Notes: generated by a model not told the origin, from the sequence alone. A DNA stretch of 64,000 nt from Burkholderiales bacterium (GCA_947381415.1 CANCVB010000003.1:106072-170071), one strand, 5' to 3'. Positions 17,297 to 27,213 are shown, numbered from the stretch's first letter. Made by a program: numbers and translations.

Positions 17297-20008
17297 TTAT
17301 TTTTTCAGCAGCACTTTAAGCACCGCTTGTACCCGTTTGGCGCTTTCTTCCCCGTGAGGAGTAGCCAGTACCTGTGCGATGTCATGGGCCCAGGTTTGGG
17401 CGGGCCCAGCGTCATTTCGCTTGGTCAGCAACTGAAGTTGCAGCATGCGCCGCGCATCCACATAAGCCGCAGGCGTTGGTACCTCGGCCGCAATTTCCAA
17501 ACGCAACAATGCCTGCTCGCCCGAGCCTTGTGGCGAGGTTTGCAAGGCTTTGACCCAATCCTGTCGTTGCTGCGCAGTTAGGCGCGCGCCCAACTCCTTG
17601 GCGGGCGGCAATTGATCGGGCTGGCGATGTTGCCAGGCACCCAACACATGCACCAAAGTTTCACCATGGGCTTGCATCGCAAGCTTGCGCAAGGCCATGT
17701 CTGCTTGTTCAAGTGCGTGTCGTTGCGCGCGAAAGGCGGTATCTCCCAAGCGCGGACCACGAGCTTCAAAAGCAGGTTTGTCGCGATACCCTGGGCGCGA
17801 AGCGTCAGGTGTGCGTCGGTTGTGGGCGTCACCACGATCGGGGCGGCGGGCACCCGCCTTGTCACCCGAACGACCCATGGGTGTGGGTTCGGTTTTCTTT
17901 TGACCAGGCCTGTCATCGCCGCGAACAGCCACCACTTTTTTGGCAACAGCAACAGGCTTGGGCGCTTCAAGGGGGGGGTCTTGCACAGGGTCGGCTGCTG
18001 GGGGTTCTTCTGTGATTGCAGGCAAGGTGGGTTCAGGCGTGGCTGCCACTGCGGTTTGCTGGTTTGCAGAAACCGCCTGCACATGCGCCATGGCTTGGCG
18101 AATGCCCGTCGCATCGCCCTGCGCGATGGCTTTTTCCAGCGCCTCAGCTGCAGCGATCACAGCCTTGTCATGCTCGGACAGGTCGTGGGTGGGTGGGGCA
18201 TGGCGAGACTGGGTTTTGCGACTGAACGCCTCGTCCAAGGGTTGACGAAATGCGTCCCACAGCTTTTGTGCAAGTTTGCGATCAACAGGTACCGCCTGCG
18301 ACTCGGCTTGCCAACGTTGTTGCAAGGCTTTGACGGCATCTATGCGCAGTTGGGGCGCTTCACCCAGGGCCTTGGCTTCTTCGATCATGGCTCGGCGCAG
18401 CGAAATGCTTTGGGTTTGCGCAAGCTCCAAAGCGGCGTGCGCTGCTTTGATGGCGGTTTTCCACTGGGTTTGCATGTCGGCAAACGCCTTTTCGCTGAGG
18501 TGGCCACTGTTGCGCCAACGCTCGGAAAATTGATGCAAATCACGCGCTTGGGTTTTCCAATCGGTGTTGCTTTGGTGGGCCTGTGTCCATGCGGCCACTT
18601 CGGCCAACAAGGCCAATCGCCCTTCTTTGTGGGCGGCACTTTCAGCCTTGGCTTTTTCCAACCACGCCTGCACAAAAGGATAGGCTCGGTTACATGCTTG
18701 GTCAAAACGTTTCCACAGCCCGTGGTTGGGCAAGCCACCTTGATCGGTTTTTTTCCACTCTTCCCTCAACTGACGCAAGTTGTCTTGCAATTTGCGCCCG
18801 CCAACCGCAGGCACCCACTGGCTGTAGTCGACAGGGGTGGCTTCGACCGCCAAGGCAGCGCCCTCTTGCGCAACAGCCTCTTCGCTTTGCACTTGCGCAG
18901 TAGCGTCTGGCGCCGGCTGGTTGGGCGGCGGTTGCAACAAGGCTTCGGCTTTGGTGACCAGTTGCAATCGAATCTCATCCGCATGCTTGCGTTGCCACCC
19001 CTCCAATTCAGCGGCTGTGGCCAAAGCGGTTTGCACCTGTTGCGACAAAGCAGGTTCTAGCTGCAAGCCTTTGGTCTTGAGTGCCGCACGCAGTTGCGCA
19101 GCGGCACTGGACATGGCCTTGCTGTGCCCCAACGCCACCTCTTTTTCAAGCTGTTGCAACATGGCAGGCACTTGTATGGCGACCTGACTGGGTGGAGAAA
19201 CCTCAGGCTTGGGCTTGGCCACGGCAAGGGGGGGAGTCGCCACATTTTCACCACGGGATTGACGTAGCTGATCCGCCCAAGCAGGTACGGCGGGTAAAGG
19301 CACACTGGGGTCTTGCGCAGCAGCTAGGGTTTGCGCCAAGGCAGCAGAGAAAGCCTCCCAGACCAAAGGCATGTGTTGCGTGGTTTCTGAGACCAATGAA
19401 GGGTATTTGGGGTCGACACTGGGCCAATGGGCATCGCTTTGCAAGGCTTCAAATTCGTTGTGCAAGCGCTTTAAGTCCGCTTGCAAAGCGGTTTGTTGCT
19501 CCAAGGCTTCTTGCCACAGCTTGGTTGACAAGACTTCGATGCGTTGCGTCAGCAGCAGGGCTGTTTCGCGTTGAACTTGGGCTCGGTGTTCAAGTTCTTC
19601 CACATGTTTGATGCGCTCCGACAGGGCCTGGCGCAGACTCGTCAAAGGCTCACGTGACAAGGGCGCACCCGCTTTGGCTGCATCCCTTTGCCATGCCATC
19701 GCATCGACGACTTTGAAGGGGCTGGACTGCAACAAAAGTTGCGCTTTATCTGCCCATTCTTGGGCCAAGGTGTCTTGCGTTTTGGCACGTTTGATGTCGT
19801 CAAGTTTTTCGCGCAAAGGCTTGGCAGCCCCCTTGTCACGCGCGCTCATTTCTTTGAGTACTTGCTGCATCTGTTCGGGCGACGGATCGGTGGCCAACCA
19901 GTCACGCAGGCGCGCAGATCGCTCGCCTGAGGTGGGGGCGGTCAGTGCGCCAGCAGTCAGGGCATCTAAAGTGGGCAGGTCGGGGTTGCTGTCAGAAGAC
20001 GTGGTCAC
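17297..20008 (-). CDS. Large DUF349-domain protein
   Basis: This 903-residue protein is rich in Ala, Gln, Lys and Glu and predicted to be largely helical. It contains DUF349-type repeats, such as LREEWKKTDQGGLPNHGLWKRFDQACN (about 410-437) and LQQRWQAESQAVPVDRKLAQKLWDAF. A Pro/Ala/Lys/Arg-rich disordered linker lies near 640-730. DUF349 proteins are widespread in betaproteobacteria without an established function. No signal peptide is present. Convergent with lpxH and divergent from the lytic transglycosylase gene across 85 bases. The length alone makes it the largest gene in the window. Confidence 0.85.
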   Translation of the reverse strand: MTTSSDSNPDLPTLDALTAGALTAPTSGERSARLRDWLATDPSPEQMQQVLKEMSARDKGAAKPLREKLDDIKRAKTQDTLAQEWADKAQLLLQSSPFKVVDAMAWQRDAAKAGAPLSREPLTSLRQALSERIKHVEELEHRAQVQRETALLLTQRIEVLSTKLWQEALEQQTALQADLKRLHNEFEALQSDAHWPSVDPKYPSLVSETTQHMPLVWEAFSAALAQTLAAAQDPSVPLPAVPAWADQLRQSRGENVATPPLAVAKPKPEVSPPSQVAIQVPAMLQQLEKEVALGHSKAMSSAAAQLRAALKTKGLQLEPALSQQVQTALATAAELEGWQRKHADEIRLQLVTKAEALLQPPPNQPAPDATAQVQSEEAVAQEGAALAVEATPVDYSQWVPAVGGRKLQDNLRQLREEWKKTDQGGLPNHGLWKRFDQACNRAYPFVQAWLEKAKAESAAHKEGRLALLAEVAAWTQAHQSNTDWKTQARDLHQFSERWRNSGHLSEKAFADMQTQWKTAIKAAHAALELAQTQSISLRRAMIEEAKALGEAPQLRIDAVKALQQRWQAESQAVPVDRKLAQKLWDAFRQPLDEAFSRKTQSRHAPPTHDLSEHDKAVIAAAEALEKAIAQGDATGIRQAMAHVQAVSANQQTAVAATPEPTLPAITEEPPAADPVQDPPLEAPKPVAVAKKVVAVRGDDRPGQKKTEPTPMGRSGDKAGARRPDRGDAHNRRTPDASRPGYRDKPAFEARGPRLGDTAFRAQRHALEQADMALRKLAMQAHGETLVHVLGAWQHRQPDQLPPAKELGARLTAQQRQDWVKALQTSPQGSGEQALLRLEIAAEVPTPAAYVDARRMLQLQLLTKRNDAGPAQTWAHDIAQVLATPHGEESAKRVQAVLKVLLKK

Positions 20009-20093
20009 AGTGTTTTGAATGGTTGGTTAAGCCCATCCCAGGGCCAAAACAGCTATTGTGACAGGGCGCAAGGGGCAAGCTTAAAATGCGTCC

Positions 20094-20918
20094 ATGTCAC
20101 TTTATGAATCCTTTCGCCAAGCCTTGCGAATTTTTATCTCGGACGTGGGCGATGGTTTTTTTCTGATCACCCACAGTGGCTTGGCTTTGCTGGGCTTAGG
20201 TGTTTTTTGCGCCATGGTCCTGTTTGGTACCCAACCCGATCTGCGCTCTGCCGCTGAGGTAGAGCTGATCGACTGGCTGCAAACCCGCCACGATATTGAC
20301 ATCAGCTTTGACAGCAATGCAGATGCGGTCGACCGCGCCACAGCCGCCGACCCGCGTGACCTGCCCCATGACCAAGCCAATATCGCCATGTGGCTCAGCC
20401 GCAAATACCGCGTTGCGCCTGAGCCCATCAGCGCCTTGGTGGTTGAAGCTTTTGAGTTAGGACCACGCAATCGGCTTGACCCGACCCTTATCTTGGCTGT
20501 CATGGCCATCGAATCAAGCTTTAACCCCTTCGCCCAAAGTACCGTGGGTGCGCAAGGCCTCATGCAAGTACGCACCAAAGTACACAGCGACAAATACGAA
20601 GACTTTGGCGGCGATTTGGCGGCCTTTGACCCGATTGCCAATTTGCGCGTAGGCGTGGAAGTGTTGAAAGAATCCATTGCACGAAATGGATCGGTCGAAG
20701 CCGGACTGCGCCAATATGTGGGTGCAGCCAACAGCGGCGAAGACGGGGGCTATACCGTCAAGGTCTTGGCTGAACAACACCGCCTGCAAGAAGTTGCGCT
20801 GGGACATATCGTGCCGGTCATGACTGCCAAACCTGTTGACACAGAGAAACAGGGATTACAAAAGCTATGGGACAAAGCCAAGCAATTAGCCACCTTTGAC
20901 AACCAACCCTCCGAATAG
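20094..20918 (+). CDS. Membrane-anchored lytic transglycosylase (SLT domain)
   Basis: This 274-residue protein has one N-terminal membrane segment (LITHSGLALLGLGVFCAMVLFG, about 24-45) and a periplasmic SLT domain. LDPTLILAVMAIESSFNP carries the catalytic Glu (AIESS), and QGLMQV and LRVGVEVLKE match goose-lysozyme-type transglycosylases. The canonical second motif NxxRN / YNxG region reads LRQYVGAANS, a variation. It would cleave peptidoglycan with 1,6-anhydroMurNAc formation. glyA follows 12 bases later. Confidence 0.88.
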   Translation: MSLYESFRQALRIFISDVGDGFFLITHSGLALLGLGVFCAMVLFGTQPDLRSAAEVELIDWLQTRHDIDISFDSNADAVDRATAADPRDLPHDQANIAMWLSRKYRVAPEPISALVVEAFELGPRNRLDPTLILAVMAIESSFNPFAQSTVGAQGLMQVRTKVHSDKYEDFGGDLAAFDPIANLRVGVEVLKESIARNGSVEAGLRQYVGAANSGEDGGYTVKVLAEQHRLQEVALGHIVPVMTAKPVDTEKQGLQKLWDKAKQLATFDNQPSE

Positions 20919-20930
20919 GAAATTTCACCC

Positions 20931-22175
20931 ATGTACCACCGCAACCACTTGGTCGAGCAAGCCGACCCCGAACTTTGGGCCGCCATCCAAGCGGAGAACG
21001 CCCGCCAAGAACACCACATTGAACTGATCGCCAGCGAGAACTACGCCTCACCTGCGGTCATGGCCGCCCAAGGCTCGCAACTGACCAACAAATATGCCGA
21101 GGGTTACCCCGGCAAGCGTTACTACGGTGGTTGTGAAAACGTGGATGTGGCCGAGCAACTCGCCATCGAGCGGGTGAAGCAAATTTTCGGCGCCCAGGCC
21201 GCCAATGTGCAACCGCATTGCGGCGCATCGGCCAATCAGGCGGTGTTTTTGGCCTTTTTGACACCTGGCGACACCATCATGGGCATGAGCCTGGCTGAAG
21301 GCGGTCACCTGACACACGGCATGCCCTTGAACCTGTCGGGCAAGTGGTTCAAGGTGGAAAGCTATGGCTTGAACGCCAAAGAAGAAATCGATTACGACGC
21401 CATGGAAGCCAAGGCCCGCGCCACCAAGCCCAAACTCATCATTGCCGGCGCATCGGCCTATAGCTTGCACATCGACTTTGCACGCTTTGCCAAAGTGGCC
21501 AAAGAGATTGGCGCCATCTTCTTGGTCGACATGGCGCATTACGCCGGCTTGATTGCAGCGGGTGTATACCCCAACCCCGTGCCCCACGCCGATGTGGTCA
21601 CCTCGACCACCCACAAGAGCTTGCGCGGTCCGCGTGGTGGCATCATTTTGATGAAGGCCGAGCACGAAAAAGCCATCAACAGCGCCGTCTTCCCCGGCCT
21701 GCAAGGCGGCCCCTTGATGCATGTGATCGCGGCCAAAGCCGTGGCCTTCAAAGAAGCCCTGCAACCCGATTTCAAGGCTTATCAGGCCCAGGTGATCAAG
21801 AACGCCCAAGTGGTGGCCCAAACCCTGACCGAGCGCGGCCTGCGCATCGTGAGCGGTGGCACTCAAAGCCACGTCATGCTGGTCGATTTGCGCTCGAAAA
21901 ACATCACCGGCAAGGTGGCGGAAGCAGCCCTGGGTTCGGCGCACATGACCATCAACAAAAACGCCATTCCCAACGACCCCGAGAAACCCATGGTCACCAG
22001 CGGTGTGCGCATTGGCACCCCGGCCATGACCACCCGTGGTTTCAAGGAAGAAGAAGCGCGTGCCACAGCCCACCTGATTGCCGACGTGCTGGACAACCCG
22101 CATGACGAAGCACATATCGCGGCAGTGCGTGCCAAGGTGCACGCCTTGACCAGCCGCTTCCCGGTCTACGGATAA
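20931..22175 (+). CDS. glyA: Serine hydroxymethyltransferase
   Basis: GlyA converts serine and tetrahydrofolate to glycine and 5,10-methylene-THF, supplying one-carbon units. The 414-residue PLP enzyme has [10 protein letters not shown] (32-41), [11 protein letters not shown] and [13 protein letters not shown] with the PLP lysine at residue 229. Length and motifs are fully normal. nrdR follows 6 bases after the stop, a conserved proteobacterial pairing, so both are probably on one transcript. Confidence 0.98.
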   Translation: MYHRNHLVEQADPELWAAIQAENARQEHHIELIASENYASPAVMAAQGSQLTNKYAEGYPGKRYYGGCENVDVAEQLAIERVKQIFGAQAANVQPHCGASANQAVFLAFLTPGDTIMGMSLAEGGHLTHGMPLNLSGKWFKVESYGLNAKEEIDYDAMEAKARATKPKLIIAGASAYSLHIDFARFAKVAKEIGAIFLVDMAHYAGLIAAGVYPNPVPHADVVTSTTHKSLRGPRGGIILMKAEHEKAINSAVFPGLQGGPLMHVIAAKAVAFKEALQPDFKAYQAQVIKNAQVVAQTLTERGLRIVSGGTQSHVMLVDLRSKNITGKVAEAALGSAHMTINKNAIPNDPEKPMVTSGVRIGTPAMTTRGFKEEEARATAHLIADVLDNPHDEAHIAAVRAKVHALTSRFPVYG

Positions 22176-22181
22176 GCCGTC

Positions 22182-22631
22182 ATGAAATGTCCTTTTTGCG
22201 GCCATGTGGAGACCCAGGTGATGGAGACCCGCATGTCCGAAGAAGGCGATTCGATTCGCCGCCGCCGCTCTTGCAGCCACTGCGAAAAACGCTTCACCAC
22301 CTACGAGCGCCCCGATGTGAGCTACCCCGCTGTGGTGAAAAAAGACGGCCGCCGCATCGAGTACGACCGACGCAAATTGCAAGCATCGCTCTCGCTTGCG
22401 CTGCGCAAACGCCCGGTCAGCACCGAGCAAGTGGACTTGGCGATTGAGCGCATCGAAGACAAGCTGCTCACCCTGGGGCAGCGCGAGGTGGCCTCGAACC
22501 GCATTGGCGAGTTGGTCATGCGCGAACTCAAAAAACTCGACAAAGTGGCCTATGTGCGCTTTGCCAGTGTGTACCGCAGCTTTGAGGATGTGGACGAGTT
22601 CAAAACCTTGGTGGACGAATTTCGTCGCTAA
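22182..22631 (+). CDS. nrdR: Transcriptional repressor NrdR
   Basis: NrdR represses ribonucleotide reductase genes in response to ATP/dATP. The 149-residue protein has an N-terminal zinc ribbon (CPFCGH at 3-8, then [13 protein letters not shown]) and an ATP-cone domain ([18 protein letters not shown] onward). Full length. Glycine/one-carbon and dNTP metabolism are linked by the glyA-nrdR arrangement. Possible NrdR boxes would lie at nrd operons outside this window. Confidence 0.97.
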   Translation: MKCPFCGHVETQVMETRMSEEGDSIRRRRSCSHCEKRFTTYERPDVSYPAVVKKDGRRIEYDRRKLQASLSLALRKRPVSTEQVDLAIERIEDKLLTLGQREVASNRIGELVMRELKKLDKVAYVRFASVYRSFEDVDEFKTLVDEFRR

Positions 22632-22697
22632 GTCGTTCGTTCAGCAATCACTGATTTCAGGTGCGTAGCGCACACACTTAGCGGCCTTCGCCGCTGC

Positions 22698-23240
22698 ATG
22701 ATGGCGCTCATGCAAAACCCTCATCCACCTGCGCGCCCTGCATCACGCCACCTAGGCTTCACACTCTTGGAGCTGTTGGCTGTCATGGGTCTCGTGACTA
22801 CCTTGCTGGTGGGGGCGAGCCCATGGTTGCAGCACTACCTGTGGCGACTGCAGGTCGAGACGGTGACGCAGTCGTGGAGTGCCGATTTGCAAGGCGCACG
22901 CTTACAGGCCATACGCACAGGACAAGCAGTACGTTTGCAGCGTTTAAATGACTGCCAACCCCTTCCCTTGGCCACGGGTGACTGGCGTTGCGGCTGGCAA
23001 CTGCTCAAAAAAATCAACCAAGCACCGCTGCTATGGCAAACCACGCTGGCGGGTGAGGTGTTGGTCACCATCAGCCCAGCGCAAAACAGCCTAGACATCA
23101 ACGCGTCAGGAGAGCCAGCAGTGGGTGGCCTCAAAGTGGTGTTTCAAGCCAAACGAAGTTTGTCAACAGCGAATGCGCGCGTGATATGCATCAATACAGC
23201 GGGACGGCTGCGGATGGTGAAGGGAAGCAGCTGCACATGA
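22698..23240 (+). CDS. fimT: Type IV pilus minor pilin, FimT/GspH type
   Basis: The 180-residue protein has a type III signal: leader ending RHLG, then FTLLELLAVM with Glu at mature position 5, as required for PilD cleavage and assembly. GspH/FimT-like C-terminal region. It is the first of five minor-pilin genes joined by ATGA overlaps. Upstream (22632-22697) are two small inverted repeats (22661-22673 and 22681-22694) without T tracts. Start may be either of two adjacent ATGs (22698 or 22701). Confidence 0.88.
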   Translation: MMALMQNPHPPARPASRHLGFTLLELLAVMGLVTTLLVGASPWLQHYLWRLQVETVTQSWSADLQGARLQAIRTGQAVRLQRLNDCQPLPLATGDWRCGWQLLKKINQAPLLWQTTLAGEVLVTISPAQNSLDINASGEPAVGGLKVVFQAKRSLSTANARVICINTAGRLRMVKGSSCT

Positions 23241-23722
23241 TCACGCCAAGAAAAAACAGCGCTGGCTTTTCTACCCTTGATGCATTGGCGGCATTGATGG
23301 TGTTGAATCTGCTGTGCTTGGGTTTGTTGACCCTGCAACTGAGCGTCCTGCAAGCCCAACGAGACGCATGGGCGCTGCAAACAGCTGTGGCCTTGGGTCA
23401 AGACCTGTGGGAGCGTATGCAAATCAATCCGCAAGCGGCAACGGCCTACCAATTGCAACGGGGTCAAGTGATGCCCGCCACCGACTGCCAAAGTCAGGCT
23501 TGCACACCCGTCCAATGGGCTGAGTCGGACTTGTACGCTTGGCAAACCGCGGTGCAATTGCGCTTGCCAGGGGCACAAACCCAGCTCAGCACCACGGCGT
23601 TTGCGCAAGCGCAATTGCTGATGGCTTGGCCAATGACAGCCTTGTCGGCAGATGATGCCCACGTCAATGCCAGTGCTTGCCCGGCACGCCACCGATGCTG
23701 GCAAACCAGCTGGACCTTATGA
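23237..23722 (+). CDS. pilV: Type IV pilus minor pilin, PilV-like
   Basis: Starting at ATG 23237 (ATGA overlap with fimT) it has 161 residues. The prepilin site is SAG/FSTLDALAALMVLN, with Asp rather than Glu at mature position 5, a conservative change. The hydrophobic N-terminal helix is followed by a globular domain with Cys residues (CQSQACTP). Gene position between fimT and pilW matches PilV of the PilVWX minor pilin group that primes pilus assembly. Confidence 0.83.
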   Translation: MITPRKNSAGFSTLDALAALMVLNLLCLGLLTLQLSVLQAQRDAWALQTAVALGQDLWERMQINPQAATAYQLQRGQVMPATDCQSQACTPVQWAESDLYAWQTAVQLRLPGAQTQLSTTAFAQAQLLMAWPMTALSADDAHVNASACPARHRCWQTSWTL

Positions 23723-24417
23723 CCCATCGACATGGTGCTGCGCAACAAGGCATGGCATTGGTGCAAACCTTGGCAGGCATGCTGATGTCTGCGTGGGTCA
23801 TCACGGCGGCATTTGCGGCATTCGCTTGGGTGCAAAACAATCACCAATTCTTGCAAAGCAGGGCTGAACTGCAAGAACGAATGGGGTGGGCGCTGACATT
23901 GTTGCAAGAGCGGGTCGCAAGAGCAGGTGCTCCCTCGGTTCAGTGGGATGCACAAAGCAAAGCTAGTTTGCTTTCACCAAGCCTTGCCCTCCAAGGCACT
24001 GACAACACCTTGTCTTTAACGCACCCTACCCGCCTTACGCCTGCAGATTGCCAAGGACACCAAGCCGCCACAGGCATGTGGCTACAAGACGACTTCAAGC
24101 GAAGCAGTAAAAACGAGCTCAGCTGCAAAGACAGCCTTCGCAGCAACACCAGTTACCAAGCTTTGGTCGACAACATTTCCCAAGTGGGTTTCCTCTATGC
24201 ACAAGCACTGTCGGGGTCAGAAGCGTCAATGCAATGGCGCACTGCCGCAACCGTGACAGACTGGCAAGCGGTTCGCGGCGTACAAGTGTGTTTGCAAACG
24301 CGCATTGCCAGCGAGTACCCACTAAAGCCCAGTCAGTCATGCAGCACAGGGCAGACATTAGGCTCAACGGCCTTGACATGGCGAGGGGTGGCGTTCTTGC
24401 GCCACCACCAACCATGA
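23719..24417 (+). CDS. pilW: Type IV pilus minor pilin, PilW-like
   Basis: From ATG 23719 (ATGA overlap with pilV) the protein has 232 residues. The candidate prepilin cleavage is AAQQG/MALVQTLAGMLMS, so mature position 5 is Gln rather than the usual Glu, and the first residue is Met. PilW proteins normally keep Glu5. The hydrophobic helix and a long C-terminal domain with QVGFLYAQ and WQAVRGVQVCLQTR segments support PilW by context. An upstream in-frame ATG at 23677 would add 14 residues and is less likely. Confidence 0.78.
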   Translation: MTHRHGAAQQGMALVQTLAGMLMSAWVITAAFAAFAWVQNNHQFLQSRAELQERMGWALTLLQERVARAGAPSVQWDAQSKASLLSPSLALQGTDNTLSLTHPTRLTPADCQGHQAATGMWLQDDFKRSSKNELSCKDSLRSNTSYQALVDNISQVGFLYAQALSGSEASMQWRTAATVTDWQAVRGVQVCLQTRIASEYPLKPSQSCSTGQTLGSTALTWRGVAFLRHHQP

Positions 24418-25025
24418 CTGCCCAACAAGGCCTGGCTTTACCTGTGGTGATGCTGCTGTCTTGCTTGTGCAGTGTGTTGGTCATGGCAGAGTGGCGCAGT
24501 TTGGCTATGTCACAGGCCCTCGGTCGAAGCGCCGCGCTTCGGTGGCAATTGAAGCAAGACGCATTCAATGCCATTCGCATGGCGGTAGAAGATATTCGAC
24601 GCACTGAAACCGATACACGGCATCACATGGGTGCGGCCAACGCCACACACGCATTTTTCCCACACACCCTGCAAGAGTGGCAGACCCTGCAGTCGCGGCT
24701 GGGTTTACAAGGGTGCGACACAGGTATTTGTCGACCGCTGGGCGCTGACAATGCGCAATTGGCCCCTTGGCTTTCTCGCATTGAACAGGCGCAAAAATTG
24801 ACCGACCAGCGCAGTGTCTACTGGGTAGAGATATGGCCTTGGTCTACGCAGTCATCTGGTGATGGGCTGTTTCTCTACCGCATCACGGTCGTGACGCGCG
24901 ACGGTGAGACGGGTCCCGTCTCTGCATGGCAAGCCCTGTGGCACCCAAGCCCCAACACGCCAGTCATGCAAGGTTCACCGATGGCCTTGAATGACTTGCT
25001 TCGACTGTTGCCGTTGACGCCATGA
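24414..25025 (+). CDS. pilX: Type IV pilus minor pilin, PilX-like
   Basis: From ATG 24414 (ATGA overlap with pilW) it has 203 residues. The N-terminus MTAQQG/LALPVVMLLSCLCSVLV has the PilX/GspK-style leader and hydrophobic helix. Like other PilX proteins it lacks Glu5. The remainder is variable with a Cys pair (GCDTGICRP). Identification rests on the leader, the lengths and its place in the fimT-pilV-pilW-pilX-pilE order. A longer open frame upstream to 24234 overlaps pilW and is not used. Confidence 0.78.
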   Translation: MTAQQGLALPVVMLLSCLCSVLVMAEWRSLAMSQALGRSAALRWQLKQDAFNAIRMAVEDIRRTETDTRHHMGAANATHAFFPHTLQEWQTLQSRLGLQGCDTGICRPLGADNAQLAPWLSRIEQAQKLTDQRSVYWVEIWPWSTQSSGDGLFLYRITVVTRDGETGPVSAWQALWHPSPNTPVMQGSPMALNDLLRLLPLTP

Positions 25026-25426
25026 CATCGCATGGGCAAGGCTTTACCCTCTTGGAATTGCTTTGCGTGATGGCGATCGTGGCCATTCTCGGCAGCATGG
25101 CCTTGCCAAACTATCAACACAGCCTGTCGCGAAGTCAGCGCACATTGGCCAAGCTTGCCTTGGTGAAAACAGCCCATTGGTTGGAACGGCAAGCCAGTAT
25201 GACCAACAGTTACCCCAGCACCCTGCCCGATGCTGTTTGGCAAACCCCTGAATTACGCTACCGCTTACAACTGAAGCACACGGACACCACTTCATATGTC
25301 CTGACAGCCGTGCCCGTGGGCGGACAAGCGCAAGATGCCTGTGGCAGTTTGACGCTGAACAGCGCTGGTGCGCAAGGCGTACAAAACGCAAGCCTGGGCA
25401 GCGCCCAATGTTGGGGGTTCCGATGA
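25022..25426 (+). CDS. pilE: Type IV pilin-like protein, PilE/minor pilin
   Basis: This 134-residue prepilin has leader MTSHGQG and then FTLLELLCVMAIVAILGSMALPNYQ, a textbook class IVa pilin N-terminus with Glu5. A C-terminal Cys pair (DACGSLT and AQCWGF) forms the likely D-loop disulfide. In most betaproteobacteria a pilY1 tip-adhesin gene sits before pilE in this cluster. Here pilX runs directly into pilE by ATGA. It ends the pilus cluster, and ribD begins 21 bases later. Confidence 0.87.
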   Translation: MTSHGQGFTLLELLCVMAIVAILGSMALPNYQHSLSRSQRTLAKLALVKTAHWLERQASMTNSYPSTLPDAVWQTPELRYRLQLKHTDTTSYVLTAVPVGGQAQDACGSLTLNSAGAQGVQNASLGSAQCWGFR

Positions 25427-25447
25427 AACAGCGCGGATAATCCCACT

Positions 25448-26554
25448 GTGATGTCAACCCCTACAAGCGATTCAGCGCACCTCCAACGGGCTTTGGCCCT
25501 GGCCAACCAAGCCATGTACATCACCACGCCCAATCCTCGCGTGGGTTGTGTGCTTGTCTCGGCTGATGGACGGGTCTTGGGTGAGGGACATACCCAAGCT
25601 GCTGGCCTTGCCCATGCCGAAATCATGGCGCTGCGCGATGCGCAAGCCAGAGGGCACACCGTGCAAGGCGCAACCGCTTATGTCACGCTAGAACCCTGCG
25701 CCCACCACGGTCGCACTGGGCCGTGCTGCGATGCGCTGATTGCGGCGGGCATTGCCCAAGTTGTGGTGAGCATTCAAGACCCCAACCCGCAAGTCGCCGG
25801 TTTGGGTTTGGCGCGCTTGCGTGCCGCAGGCATCGGAGTGAATGTAGGTCTGGGTGCCGACGAAGCCAGCGAACTAAATATCGGTTTTCTCAAACGCATG
25901 CAACATGGCGCGCCGTGGCTGCGCATGAAGACGGCGCAGTCGCTGGACGGTCAGACCGCTTTGCGCAACGGTCAAAGCCAATGGATCACTTCCCAGGAAG
26001 CGCGTTTGGATGGCCACCACTGGCGCGCGCGTGCCTGCGCACTGCTGAGTGGCATCGGCACTGTGTTGCAAGACAACCCCCAACTCAATGTTCGTGGCGT
26101 CAATACCCCACGCCAACCTGCTCTTTTGCTGGTGGATTCGCGTTTGCAAACACCCCTTGGTGCGCGCTTGTGGGACACGCCGCGAAAAGTCGTGATTTAC
26201 CACGCCGAACGTCATGCGTCCCAAGAAGATGCACTCTTGCGCCGAGGCGCTGAACTGGTGTGTCTGCCAGACGCTGGCGGCAAGGTGGACTTGACCGCCA
26301 TGGTGCAAGACATGGGGCGGCGCGCTTACAACGAGGTGCATATCGAAGCTGGGCACAAACTGAATGGATCCTTGCTGAATGCTGGTTTGGTCGATGAATT
26401 ATTGGTCTATCTGGCACCCACGTTGACCGGGCCTGGTCAACCAATGGCAGCCTTGCCGCCCCTGGAAGAACTTGCCCAGACACAGGCTTGGCATTTCATC
26501 AGCCACACCCGTGTGGGGGCTGATTTACGCGTCTTGCTCAGACCGCGCCGCTGA
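25448..26554 (+). CDS. ribD: Bifunctional diaminohydroxyphosphoribosylaminopyrimidine deaminase / reductase
   Basis: RibD carries out the deaminase and reductase steps of riboflavin synthesis. The N-terminal deaminase domain has the zinc motif HAEIMAL and LEPCAHHGRTGPCCDAL. The reductase domain begins near residue 150 (RMKTAQSLDGQTAL, then SGIGTVLQDNPQLNVR). 368 residues is normal. It is the first gene of a ribD-ribE-ribBA-ribH-nusB run. No FMN riboswitch was recognised in the 21 bases before it. Confidence 0.96.
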   Translation: MMSTPTSDSAHLQRALALANQAMYITTPNPRVGCVLVSADGRVLGEGHTQAAGLAHAEIMALRDAQARGHTVQGATAYVTLEPCAHHGRTGPCCDALIAAGIAQVVVSIQDPNPQVAGLGLARLRAAGIGVNVGLGADEASELNIGFLKRMQHGAPWLRMKTAQSLDGQTALRNGQSQWITSQEARLDGHHWRARACALLSGIGTVLQDNPQLNVRGVNTPRQPALLLVDSRLQTPLGARLWDTPRKVVIYHAERHASQEDALLRRGAELVCLPDAGGKVDLTAMVQDMGRRAYNEVHIEAGHKLNGSLLNAGLVDELLVYLAPTLTGPGQPMAALPPLEELAQTQAWHFISHTRVGADLRVLLRPRR

Positions 26555-26571
26555 TCTGCCAAAATACACCT

Positions 26572-27213
26572 ATGTTCACCGGCATCATCACCGGCGTGGG
26601 GCGCATCGCCGCCGTACACGACCTGGGTCGTTCTTTGGATCATGGCAAACGCCTTGAGATAAGCACACCTGCGCATTACCTGGATGATGTGGGCCTTGGT
26701 GACAGCATCGCTCTGAACGGTGCTTGCATGACCGTCACCAGCTTCAACGTCTCGCAAAACCTGTTCACCATTGATATTTCTGCTGAATCACTGGCCAAGA
26801 CGGCGGGTCTTGACAAGGTCGGCACGGTTGTGAATTTGGAAAAGGCCCTGCGCGCCAATGACCGCCTTGGCGGGCATATCGTCTCAGGCCATGTGGATGG
26901 CATGGGCGTGGTTAACCGATTTGTACAAATCGGTGAAAGCTGGCTGCTGCAAGTGCTCGCTCCGTCCAATCTGGCCAAATACCTGGCCTACAAAGGCTCT
27001 GTCACCGTCAATGGCGTGAGTTTGACGGTCAACCGTATTGAAGACACTGGCCAAGGTTGTTTGGTTGACATCAACCTGATACCCCACACCATCGACAACA
27101 CCTCTCTTGGGCATTTGCAACAAAACAGCACGGTCAACCTCGAAATCGACACCGTGGCGCGCTATGTAGAACGCATGCTCAGCCTAGACACCTCTATGAA
27201 AGCCCAGCCATGA
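26572..27213 (+). CDS. ribE: Riboflavin synthase alpha chain
   Basis: This enzyme dismutates two 6,7-dimethyl-8-ribityllumazine molecules to riboflavin. The 213-residue protein has the typical start [10 protein letters not shown] and two lumazine-binding repeats: [11 protein letters not shown] (first barrel) and [11 protein letters not shown] (second barrel), with [11 protein letters not shown] between. Full length. It overlaps the ribBA start by ATGA. Confidence 0.97.
   Translation: MFTGIITGVGRIAAVHDLGRSLDHGKRLEISTPAHYLDDVGLGDSIALNGACMTVTSFNVSQNLFTIDISAESLAKTAGLDKVGTVVNLEKALRANDRLGGHIVSGHVDGMGVVNRFVQIGESWLLQVLAPSNLAKYLAYKGSVTVNGVSLTVNRIEDTGQGCLVDINLIPHTIDNTSLGHLQQNSTVNLEIDTVARYVERMLSLDTSMKAQP

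Noticed and set aside
17612..19060. 482-codon open frame on the plus strand opposite the DUF349 gene
   Set aside because: It lies wholly antisense to a coherent DUF349 protein, has no recognisable domain and reflects the codon bias of the real gene.
21048..22430. 460-codon open frame on the minus strand opposite glyA
   Set aside because: It is antisense to a textbook glyA and nrdR, with no domain. The composition (many Gly, His, Ala) is typical of a shadow frame.
22661..22694. Two small hairpins before fimT
   Set aside because: Stems of five bases without T tract; no evidence of riboswitch or terminator function.
25427..25447. Possible FMN riboswitch before ribD
   Set aside because: The gap is only 21 bases and has no RFN element.
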